A stretch of 64,000 nucleotides of DNA from the NCBI GenBank assembly GCA_036852015.1, contig JAANDG010000260.1, positions 1 through 64,000 on the forward strand, in the 5' to 3' direction. The translations under genes were made by a program, and so were the position numbers. This stretch comes from Pelodera strongyloides. Taxonomy: Eukaryota; Nematoda; Chromadorea; Rhabditida; Rhabditidae. Every line of letters starts with the position of its first letter. Position 1 is the first letter of the stretch. Below the pieces are notes generated by a model. That model saw only the letters and a program-made list of their open reading frames with translations, was not told the origin of the DNA and made no database searches. Shown one piece after another: positions 34,969 to 45,927 of the stretch.

Positions 34969-35566
34969 CGTACAACTCTTGTACCAATAATAACCGTAAA
35001 ACTTTTCAGCGTTAGATCATTAGTTTACGTAAGTTTTATGTTTTTACCAACTGAGGTAGTCGACCGGAAAATTGTATACAAATATGTCAAGTTGAAATGA
35101 AATAATAATAATATGTCAGTGGATCGCAATGTTTTTTGAAAAATTCGAACATTATAAACAAACGTTCATACTGATGCCAGGTAAATGCATACATATGCAC
35201 CTATGCTTTCATTTTTTTTTTTGCTTTTACACCTGATGCTAGCCAAAAGATGTGGCATTATTTAATAAATAAAATTTATAGTAGTTTATTTTGCTCCTTT
35301 CGTACTCTCGCTCTCTATCTTCTCTCTTTCCCTCTCTCTATCGTTGATTTTTCTCTCTCCTCTTTCTTTATCTCCCTATATCGCTCTATCTATAACTTGA
35401 AGTCAAATCACCGTGAATGTGAATTCGATGCCTGAATATTGAAAATGTATTACTTGTCAGTAATGTATTTTTCTCTCGTTTTTCATTTATGTAGTTTGTA
35501 GTTTGAACATCAGTTTATCGATTGATTTTCAGGAAAACTGTCTGAAATAATTAATATCACTCAATA

Positions 35567-38500
35567 ATGAATTGCTCGGGAGCCCGTCCTCCTGATATGA
35601 CCTTCACGTCGTCCATTCTACTTATGGTTACGGTATATGTGATGGTATTTATCATCGCATTCATTGGCAACTTCACCATGTTTCTTATACTGTGCAGGTG
35701 GGTGGTTTTCTGATAGGCAAGGGAGCAAGTTTTAGAATCAGTCACGGGATTTAGCGCTCATTCATACGGTAACATTCTGTAACATGTTTGATAGCTCTAA
35801 AAAGAACAGTCTTCAAAAAAGGGGCCGTGACCTTCTTATATATCATGCGGACTACTGTATTCGTGATGGTCCATGCTTTAAATGCCAAACTTTATGCACC
35901 CACCTAATATGTATGGTGAACAAAACACATTAAAATACGTGCTTATGATCCAAGACTTGTTTTAAAAAAGTTCAAATTCCACAAATTTCCTCCTACATTT
36001 TCGCCACTTTTTTACTAGTACACCATGTGTGCCATGTCCATTGACGTTCGCCCCTTTTTATAACTTTGTATGTTCAAATTTCATTGGTGTGATAGCCGGG
36101 CACGCAAGCATCATGAGTTTTTTCCTCATTGTGGATATTTGGAATATTGGAGCAAGAAAAAAGCATGTTGAAATTTTTTTTGAATGATTACATACTACAA
36201 AGTAAATATCAAAATTTACAAAACACATTGAAACCTTACAGTCCTTACATATAAAATTGAAAACAAAACACAAAATTAAAGGGTTTCATTGCATTGATCT
36301 GATCTTCAAGTTCTATTCTTAACTTGAATTTGAGTGGTTCCATTATTTAATTTAGGGATTGCTAATTTATTGACCACATGTTTTTGTACCCTATAATTAC
36401 CCCCAGCAATTATAATTAAGTACGTTAGCGAATGGGATAATTCAAAAGCTCACATGAGATGAAATATAAGTGTAAAAAAAAAGAATAAATTGTAATGTAC
36501 CGTGAGGTAAGAGGGGGATACAGCGAACCTTACGGCATGACATGACATGGTGTATGAAGAGGTTACATAGCACATATTTCTAGCAAAACGGCATTTGGAA
36601 AATTATTCAAAGCGATATAACGGCCGGTTTTTCAAACGTGTTGTAACAACCGCTTTCCCACATGTATGTTGTATGCAAATGAATATAATTAGATTAAAAA
36701 AATCGCGCAGTATCGCACGGTTATTTGGGGGACTACACGAGAACATGGCGTCCAAAATGCGTTTCAAACACATTCTTTCAAACACAATGCAGGTTGTTCT
36801 TAGCAATTCAAGATATTATTCAATCATCGTTTCTTTATTTTCAGGAATCAACTGGTAAAAATACGGCGAGTTCACTCCCTTCTTCTACACATGAATATTG
36901 CCCATTTGATAGTCACTCTCTTTTATATGCCAAAGGAAATTCTACATAATTATTCTGTTGCATGGAACGGCGGTGACTTGGTTGGGTTGAATATTTTTTA
37001 TTTATTTTTGTCAATATTTTCTTCTCGTTCTTTGGTCTCTTACGCATACAGATGTTTTGATATTTAATAGTACAAAAGTTTGAATCAATTCAAATTTTAA
37101 ATTGATAATTAAATAACTAAATTCAAATTCAAACTCCAATTTTAGTTATGCCGTACTTGCAAGTTCTTCGATGTTTTTGGTATAACACTATCGGCAAATT
37201 TATTAATTTGCCTTTCGCTTGACAGATTTTATTCCATTTTCTTCCCACTTTATGCGATCAAGGCGCGCAGGTAAGCATTATTTAGAAATTAGGACATTGG
37301 CTTCGAAGCTGGTCCCTTTAGCTTCTGTTAGGTTTGGAATTCTTTTTCTATTCTAGTAAAAAAACTTTATTTTAAATAACTAGTAGCAAAGGAAAAGGAA
37401 CCCCGTTATATCGAACCCGCGGTACGGTGTAGGGGGTCTTGCAGAACAGGTCAGCGTGACAATATTTTAAAGCGGCATAATGGCCGCTTTTTGAAATGTA
37501 TAAAGGACACCTGCATTCCTCTGCATTTATGCCAAGGGAGCTCGAATTGAGCGCGATTTTTATTCCGATCGGATTCATTTGCACGTAATGCAAATAAGTC
37601 CGATCTATTGCTGTATGCTATTATATTATGCAAATCTGTTTAAAAACCGGCTGTTGTGCCGCTTTAACTTTCCGGTGGCCAATCTGCACAGAAAGACGAC
37701 TGCGCGGAGTACGTATAGTGTATGTCTATCATTAATAAACATAAACTCTCGCATTTTTAGATCTGTTCAACAAATGGTGATGATCGCTTGGTTTATCTCA
37801 TTCTTAACAAGTGCACCGCAGGTAATTCTTGATTATTCTGTTTTTTTTTCTACTATGTTATCTTTCTTGCAACTAGATATTAAATCGGGCGCCTTCGATG
37901 CTTGTCAGAATTTTCTTTTTGATTTCCAAATGTTCATACGCTAGCGCTAAATTAAATCTCTTGGCCTGTGTTATTTTTGTAGATACATCGGAAAATGCGT
38001 TTGTCCATTTGGCAACTGGCTACCGACCAGTTAGCGACGGTTTTGGAACCACAAAAGCGCCTTTGGCCCGTCAGGATTTTGTGCTGACCCCTGATATCCC
38101 TTATTTCAGTTCTATCTGTTCCGCACTGCCACGCATCCCTGCTTCAATTGGTACTCCCAGTGCGTAGCTAGGGATTTCATCGGCGAAGTATCCAGGGAAC
38201 TCGTCTTTTACTTCTCCATACTAAACATTGTCCAGGTAAGCTGCCTTCTGTTCTTCTGTACCTATTCACGTTATGAGTAGGTAAACCGGAAGGTAAAGGG
38301 TTTCTAGTTCCTATGGCTATTACTTATTCGCAGACTGCCCGTGGTGCAGTTTTCATTGATATTAGGGCGTCCTAGTTCCTATATGTCTAGTCCTGCACTT
38401 CCGAGATTTTGCTCCTGCATATCCGCATATCATACTGCTTCAATCATAACATGCACTATAATACTATTATTCGTAAATATTTGCAGGTCTATTTCCTTCC

Positions 38501-41258
38501 TCTGGTCGTGATTGTCTTCTGCTACTCGATGATTTTATGGAAGATCTCGTCAAAGACGTGTGATGGTTCTGACGGTGGGTTTTCGTGCGAGATACATCTG
38601 CAATCGTACAAAATTAGCATAGGATACATAGGATTTGCTTATCATATGCAAATTTTCCAAAGAGGCTAGCATTTCGCTTTAAACTTTACGCTAATATATG
38701 GCAACGCCGGTAATCAGATAGAAGGAACCTACAAAATAAAAACTACTTTAGAAACCCAGAAGGAAAAGGGCGGTCTTTTGCGCAGGAATGGAGCCAGAAA
38801 CATGGAACGAGCTAGGTGAGTGAAAAATATAGGTCTGTAGTATGTAGTCAAAAACTTTCATCCGGGATAGCGATCTGCACATCTGCAGCACGTAGTCTAG
38901 TCTAATGTTTCCATCAAATTCGTTGATCTTCATCTTCAAAGTATACTTTCACTAGTTGATAAATAAATCTTTTATGGTTCAAGGGCGTGCTCCTTTATTC
39001 AACGGTGGTTCAATACAGGCTTTCAAAGTTCATAGCTTGTTCCGCAAAGGTCCTGAGCAGTAGGCGACGAGTTCCACGTGACAAATTGCTCGAATTCTTA
39101 GGATTTCTATTGACTCTTTTGTTCAGGCTACATCTTACAAGTATTAAGATTGGTTTAAAATTGCTTTATTTTGTATTTTTCTGTTCAGATCTCGTACTCT
39201 CCGTATGACTTTTGTTGTAGTCGTCGCATTTCTCTTCTGTTGGACACCATATGCAATTGTCATGTTTTTACACTTTACCACCAACACGAATTGGTAAGTT
39301 ATTATTTAGGTTGGGTTAATTTGTTTATTATGGACTTACAATTAGCATGGTTGCATTAGCTCCCTATGGACCCTAAGGTACGCGAGTGTCGTACATTTTG
39401 TGGTGAACGTTTTGGAGGGATCATGTGCGTCACAATTGCGCCAGCTATAATTGTATATCCTTCGCGCCTGCTGGCGTACTCGCCGCACACTCTAAATTGA
39501 CTCTTTCTACGCGGTGATTGTGCTAGCTGTAAAGCTGTAGGTTAAATTCCCCAATGGCTCATTTCTTACACCCATATACATATATTTACATACCGCTCCA
39601 TTATAGGATGCCGAAGGAGGTGCGTAAGTTGATCTACGCCTTCGCCGTGTTCAACTCTGCCCTCTCCCCATATCTCTACGGATATTTCTCTTTCGATGTG
39701 AAGAAGGAACTGCGTATGCTAATTACGTGCTCGTCGGCTGCTGTGTCTGAACGACTTGTCTCCTGCTCTTCTAATGTACATACAAGGTATCCTAAACTTA
39801 TAAAAAAAAACAGCACTTTTGCGCAAACATAAATTATATTCCCACTGAGCACTTTGGAGTTGACGTTGAGCTAATATACAAGGCTAGGATATTGAAACAA
39901 GTAGAGAGACCCATTTACCCAAAGTTTACTCTGGAGAACACAGTAGAATTATTGATGATAAAAGTTGAGCGGGAAATGTTGTGCGCTGGCTGACAATGAG
40001 AAATTTCATGAATAAAGCGATTTAAACAACGGTTGATGTTAAAAAATACATATTTCTCTTCATTTAGAACAAGCATCCGTGTACGAAAGCGCAGTCAATC
40101 GGCCAGTAACTTGTCGGAACCTAAAATGGTACGTTTCACACATATGTTATAATCACAGTGGAGATCTCGCATGGTTGTGGGCTGTGCCCGGGTTTTTCGT
40201 TCGCTTCTCTTACAAGGCTTTCAGTATTTATTCATTCTACGACTTTTTGTTAGTCTACTTTTTGTTAGACTTATTTACTTATATTTTTAATTTAACGCAA
40301 AAAAAAGAAAGGGAAAAATGTATCTGGAATTGCCTCAGGTGTATTTTCAAGTTGAGTCACAAAAAGTCGTTTCCATTAAAGCCTGTAAATCTTATACTGT
40401 ACAGTAGTTGTGCCGTGGCTTTATCATACTGTTAGTTATAGTGATGTATTATACATCTCTATCACCAACATAAGCACAACACGAAGTAGATTAATACACA
40501 TCAGAAATAGGTTTATTGTTTTGCATGATTTTCTTCTTTTTTATTTAATTTTTTTATACTTTATTTATGTTTCAGCATCAAGTTGCTGTACCACGTTCGT
40601 GCAGTAGCGTGCACCATATTGAGTTTTAATCAAGCACATACACACGGTGCACAGTTCTACTGCTTCAGTGTTGTCAATTTTAAGTTTCATTTTCATTTTC
40701 GTTTACGTTTGTATTGTGTTGTTGTTTGTCTCTGCCCGGAAAGTTTAGGTGTTGTTTTGGTATTGATTACTGCAGGTTTTTATGCTTAAATAAGTACCAG
40801 TCTACGTAATTCACGTCCACTGATGCACTGATAACACTAACAATAAGTCACCAATTTGCGTCATTCCAACCCCATCTTGTCTTTTGTCATTCAAGGATTG
40901 AAAGGCGGGGAAAATTTTGAGAAAAATTATGCTGAAAACGTTTCAATTTTATGGAACGCGATTTTTACAGTGCTTTTTCTTAACCCTACCAGTTAAGCCT
41001 CTCTCACAGTTAACTTCAGTGCAACTTATTTCCCATGCAACTGACCCTTTTAAGCCTGGATGGAACCAATGTGTTTCAATGATGAATCGACAACTACGTC
41101 TTTTATATTATATTTTGTCATTTCAGAGTTGTGACGCGTCGCCTCCGCATCCGCTTACTCCGCCTCTCTCGGAATCAAGTTCAAATGCGCGCGCTTTGTC
41201 CCTGCGCACGCGGCCCGCGTTGCAGTCTAGGGTTACGATAGTCGGAATCAATCGATAA
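35567..41258 (+). CDS. Rhodopsin-class GPCR, GnRH/AKH/vasopressin-receptor-like
   Basis: Seven-pass plasma-membrane receptor, probably for a neuropeptide. Exons: 35567-35697, 36845-36980, 37146-37270, 37761-37821, 38110-38235, 38487-38574, 38752-38815, 39189-39293, 39607-39786, 40068-40128 and 41127-41258; all phases agree, 402 aa. TM1 is at ~16-43 with the GN motif (AFIGNF). Extracellular loop 1 carries WNGGDLLCR, typical of the GnRH/AKH/vasopressin group, with Cys91 likely bonded to Cys162 or Cys169 of loop 2 (CFNWYSQC). TM3 ends SLDRFYSI (DRF in place of DRY, 115-117). TM6 has FCWTPY (260-265). TM7 reads NSALSPYLYGYF (295-306), with Ser where most receptors have Asp or Asn before Pro. The tail is Ser/Arg-rich. 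Nematode GnRH-receptor-like proteins are the closest type I know; the ligand is unknown. Introns carry several TTAA elements. Confidence 0.88.
36611..36778. mobile_element. TTAA MITE family B, degraded copy in GPCR intron 1
   Basis: Left end AGCGATATAACGGCCGGTTT is clear. The right end retains only ATGCGTTTCAAAC and lacks the CCGG terminus. Confidence 0.6.
37471..37663. mobile_element. TTAA MITE family B copy in GPCR intron 3
   Basis: AGCGGCATAATGGCCGCTTT at the left and AAACCGGCTGTTGTGCCGCT at the right, TTAA on both sides (37467-37470, 37664-37667). Confidence 0.8.
38606..38678. mobile_element. Single arm of the 162-bp palindromic TTAA element in GPCR intron 6
   Basis: Nearly identical to the right half of 29826-29987 (AAAATTAGCATAGGATACAT onward to GCATTTCGCT) and followed by TTAA. 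The other arm is missing, so this is a half-element in an intron of only 177 nt. Confidence 0.85.
38981..39094 (-). repeat. ~110-bp dispersed repeat, copy 3, in GPCR intron 7
   Basis: The reverse complement contains GAGCAATTTGTCACGTGGAA, CTCGTCGCC, GCTCAGGACC, TTGAACCACC and TTGAATAAAGGAGC, matching copies 1 and 2. Confidence 0.75.
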
Positions 41259-41804
41259 TCCTAATTTGCGTTGTCAGCGTTTATCATACCATATAGTTCA
41301 TACTTTATTATATCAAGTTGAAAGCCAAACCATTTACTGCCAACTAACCAGACGTTTTCAACATCTAGAAATCAAGATTGTTGTTGCACACATGCATACC
41401 TAATTATTTAATTAAACTTACGTTCTACTGTATTATACTTTATACTTATTATTTACTGTAATTCTTTAATATGTACTTATTTTAGAGTAATGAAATTATG
41501 CTTGATGAGTTCCTCAATAATCCATTTCATGAACTATGATTGCATTTTTTTGTGTGAGATTATTGTTTCCATACATGTAACGGGTCTTCTTTACTGTGGT
41601 CAAATCAATTACTAATTATTATTTGAATAAAATGTTTTATGATTTTTTTTGTCTTCGTGGTGTTTGTTTTGCACTTCATACTTACTTGCTTTATTTTATA
41701 GCCATGATAATGATACCACATAGCGCCCGTCACGCGAAACTTGGAACGAAATGTCGACTATGATGGTAGCTATTCAGACAGAAACGCCAGATGAAATGGT
41801 TTAA

Positions 41805-41968
41805 AGTGGTACAGCAGCCGATTCGTGAAATGCACAAAAGGTGGACGCCGCATTCTTCCCAAGTAGGTGCGAATCCTGGGCGATTTTTATACTGATTGTA
41901 TTTATTTGCATACAACATATGAGATGCAGTTGTCCAACATACGTTTCAAAACCCAAACGTTAGATCGC
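41805..41968. mobile_element. TTAA MITE, family B copy
   Basis: AGTGGTACAGCAGCCG at the left, AACGTTAGATCGCT at the right, with inverted GTTTCAAA and TGCATA-type internal matches. TTAA at 41801-41804 and 41969-41972. Confidence 0.7.
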
Positions 41969-42237
41969 TTTAATACAAGTTATCGCACTTCTAGCACTTC
42001 TTTTCCCAGGAATGTTGGTGATAATGATGTGACTACGTCTCTCTAGGTGGGCTTTTAATTGCATAAATTTAAAATACAATTTAATATTGAATGTTGTAAC
42101 TACGGTACTCTGCGTCTGCGCACTTTACAGGGAATATCTTATTTCTTATTTATGCTATGCCTATTATTTATCTCTGTGAAACATGTTCCGTTGGTCAGAA
42201 AACTATGATAACTTTGGGCTTATTCGATTTCTTCTTC

Positions 42238-42370
42238 AGTGAACACCTTAGAAGCTGAAGAGATAGAAAGAGAGAGGGGTAGACTAGAGAGAGAAAGAGA
42301 AAGAGAGAGAGAGAGAGAAAAGAGAGAATAGAGAGGGGAGAAGAGAGATAGAGGGAGGGAGATATAGAGG
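42238..42370. repeat. Purine-rich GA tract
   Basis: Degenerate GAGA repeats about 130 bp long, with runs of pure GA at 42300-42318. Confidence 0.9.
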
Positions 42371-42600
42371 GAAATAGATGTCTGAACTAAAGGGAAAATA
42401 TTCCCCAGGGACCTGACCATCATTCAAAACTTATCTCTCTGTATCTATTGCAAGAGATATCACTCATTCGATCAGCGAAAGAACTAAATGACGAAGAGAA
42501 ATAATTCAAGATTTACCTTTTTGCCTTTTGTTTTTCTACCTTTTCTTCGAAAATTCTGCCCAGTCACCCCTACCCTTGCAAATGTTTTTATTCTTTACTA

Positions 42601-42682
42601 TTCAAGAGCGCGCTCCTTTATTCAAGGTGGTTCAATATAGTGTTCGGAACAATCATAGCTTATTCCGCAGAGGTTCAGAGAC
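42601..42682 (-). repeat. ~110-bp dispersed repeat, copy 4 (shorter)
   Basis: GCGCGCTCCTTTATTCAAGG and TGGTTCAATA match copy 3 on the same strand. The end equivalent to TTTGTC..CTCGTC is missing. Confidence 0.7.
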
Positions 42683-43554
42683 CAGAGATACGTGGATTGT
42701 ATCCTATGCAATCATATACGCACTAAAAGATTTATCAACTTGTTCCTGGTTTATGAATCGAGATACCGTATCTTATTGTAAACGAAAACTTCTACCGTAA
42801 CCAAGTGTGTACCGTGTACCAATTACTATTGTAAACTTCCGGAAAATACGTGACGATCTGCTTATTCAATACAATTATCTACTCCAATATGGTGCACATT
42901 TTCCTCAAACTTAGAAATTAGGATCCGCGATAGTCGCACATTGACCTCTTTTGCAATAAGAAAACATTTCCATAATGATTATGTTATCCTAAGGAAGGAC
43001 CTAAATCCCCCGTGAGAAAGTAAAGCGTCCAGACAGCCTACTTACAAGGGGAAAGTTGAAATTTGCATATTATTAGTTTGGCGCTTTCTGATTAGCGGAC
43101 CTGTTTGCGATTTGTTTTCTTGGAATACTTCTAAACTAACTGTCCGAGTGCAAAGCAATGCATTGACGGATGGTTTACGGAAACTTAATCATTCTTGCAT
43201 ATATTAGGGCACTTCAACAGCTTAGAGTCTCGGAAAACAATCGTCACTTAATTGCTCTCCATTGTTCGTACAAAAGTACATAATATAGTCTATATTATCA
43301 GTTATTTTGGCAATTACAGCCCGTCACCTTTTATCCAAGCTCGTTCCCCGGGCAACTACGCAGCATAATTGTTAGAGGGGCTGCTCATGCAGCCAATTAC
43401 TTTTGATAGTAATAATACTATCACCTGCTTTCCAAAGTTTGAGAGTGTCAAGTTTTTCAGTTTTTGATCCAATTGGCGTACAGGCATACTTCACACATCG
43501 AGCAAAGAAAATAGTAAGTCAAAGTTCGATAGTGCTAATTTCCATCTGACTGCG

Positions 43555-43690
43555 TGCTCGGCGAATGGATGGTGCGCGGCAAAAAACGCGTGCAAAACTC
43601 TTGCCACGATACATTTTTGCGCCAGATTCTCGCCGCAGACATTTTGTGCCGGATTCTCGCCGCGCACAATGTGCCCTATTTACCTTTACT
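43555..43690. repeat. GC-rich island with GATTCTCGCCGC repeats
   Basis: Contains two copies of (A/G)GATTCTCGCCGC 35 bp apart, and GGTGCGCGGC like the TA-flanked elements. Probably a diverged member of that group. Confidence 0.5.
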
Positions 43691-44853
43691 TTTCGCACGC
43701 CAACCACAACTACAGCTTGACTATTCCTTCCTGTTTTTTGCATTATTTCGTTCACAGCAAAGCTCGAAAATATAAATATGTGATAAATTACGCATACGGG
43801 TGTCTTGGATATTATGTCTTGTGCGAAGTAAACATTCTATAGGGCTTCTCATAAAACACACAATATTAGATACGAAAAGATAAATATCTATCGAAAGTGC
43901 ATCCTATTTTTAGTTTGAGATCTGAGAATACATTCTTCGGATTTTGTTAGTGATCAGCAAATAATGTATATTTTAAAGGGAACAGCACCCTAGTTTATTT
44001 TGTACTGGGTAGTGTTGAGTAGTGTATATCCTTGTGGTAAGCATCAGCTACTCTCTTCGTCACCATAGCAGTTTTAGTATGGAATCTATCCCTCTTTTAT
44101 ATGTATTCTCCATATCCGTATAATACTGCATTCTTTCCCACAAAAATGTTCAAAGTTCTACAATGTTTTACATATTTTTGGTCACAAAAACCTCAAAAAT
44201 GTCCCCAAGTTGCCTAGGAAACTCTTTTCCGCCAATTAACTAACGCATGGAATTAATTTTCTATATTTTGTATGTGTATATTTTTAGTTTATGTTATGGT
44301 AGTTCATGTAAAGCACCTTCTGCTTGGGCTAGAGGCTAAAGTGCGTTTACATTTTAAACCAGCTTGTAAAAGCTACTGTAACGTTGAGTGGTTTACGCAT
44401 ACTCTACTGCCTTATAGATTTCGGAATAATGTAATCTAACATAGTAGGCGGATACGCTATTATGTTATGACACCACTAATTGGTTCAGAAATCCTCAACG
44501 TTAGGCTCAGAAGCGTAACGCATTGAAAAATTTATGGTGTGCGGCCCTGAACTGGCACACATAAGAATGCGCGACACTTTTGGTCTCAACAGATGCACTA
44601 CTTGTTTTGTGCTTGGAACCTAAAACGTGAACCTAAGGCATGTTGCAATGTGAAGAAGTTAGATAATTCTACATACTGTCGCCGTGTGTGTTCTTTGTTG
44701 TGAGGAGGTCTGGGGGTGGGGTAGGTAAAGTAGTAAACTCGATTACCGAGCGCATTCAGCTGAACGGATAAACCTTGTTAGAATCTCCGCGGTTCTCTGT
44801 GGGTGATATCCACACACAACTGCACTTTCATAGATGAAAATGCCTTTTTTTAA

Positions 44854-44890
44854 AGCCAAATACCGGCCGTTTTTTGAAACATATAGAGTA
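44854..44890. mobile_element. Left end of a family B TTAA element
   Basis: AGCCAAATACCGGCCGTTTT follows TTAA at 44850-44853. No matching right arm was found, so it is a solo end. Confidence 0.6.
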
Positions 44891-45927
44891 GGACTGAGCG
44901 GAAAATTTTTAACACATGAAATATATATTTGTAAGGAGTTAGTCTTTGTAGCTCTTTAGTGTTGATAAGCCAAGGTTGTCACACGTCCTTCTTCTAATAA
45001 GGCCTTATCAGGTAAAACAAATAATTATCAAAGGTTGGCAGCGCTTTGTTCGCAGAAAAGTAAAAGTTCGCGAAGTTTAAACAACCCGCTATATTCTACT
45101 AAATATAGGCTGCAACGTCGCCGCTCAACTTTTTAGATGAAAATGTTACGGCTTACAATTCGTACTCAAATTAATTCATGGATATTTTCCTTTTTGACGG
45201 GCGCGACTGTAGTTGTTACCGAATTTTTATTATTTTCAAATCACTTATAATATTTCGATTTTGTCATATTGGTGGCAATTAGATATGTTTTACCTCAAAG
45301 ATCAAGTCTTCTGCAGGTTTATTACTCCGTTTTCTTTATTTCCTATGTTCTATGTTGACTATCTCTAATTTTCTATGTTGCCTCTATCGGAAAGACTGAA
45401 AATCTTCTAAAAAAACAGTGCTCTCCATACGCGTGCCCCTGTTTGGGACTCTGTTTTTCAAGTATGTTTGCTATGTGGTTTAGACCCTCCCGGACAGAGC
45501 AGGACATAGTTTTTTTCTATTTATAAATGGACAAGCAAAGTCATGTCAGATGCTAGCTAGATCGTAAGTTTACGTATCGTTACAATATCTCCTAAAATAT
45601 CAGAAGATTCAAATGAATACTTGTAAAACCATGTTATATCCATTGATCAGAAGCTCTGTACTAACGCACGCATGCCTGTCCTATACTTCTTCTTCTACCT
45701 GCTCGTTAATCAGGTGTAATATTAGTATTATATTGAAAAGTAAGATATTAACCGTTTGTGTACTGATATTAACAGTTTGTGTACTATTCACACTGCCCTA
45801 CAACTAGAGCGCACCCTCTTGTGTAAGCATTTCTAAAAATGATTCAACTTCGGCGCATGACGATTCGTGACTGCTACATTCTTAATTTTGGGAAAAACGT
45901 TTCTTTCTTACTTTTGTTTTCAGTTCT

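Larger units (their letters stand above)
25626..35566. other. Long non-genic stretch, second part, rich in small inverted-repeat elements
   Basis: About 10 kb with no gene I can support on either strand. It contains several TTAA-type elements listed separately, a GA microsatellite (27514-27543), GC-rich patches at about 28615-28740 and 30620-30760, a tRNA-like sequence and a local tandem duplication. The sequence 35270-35400 just upstream of the GPCR is CT-rich. Confidence 0.5.
41259..45927. other. GPCR 3' region and intergenic, no gene seen
   Basis: A possible GPCR poly(A) signal AATAAA lies at 41626-41631. The rest is AT-rich with two TTAA element remnants, one dispersed repeat copy, a GA-rich tract and a GC-rich island at 43555-43690. 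No conserved frames on either strand. Confidence 0.5.
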
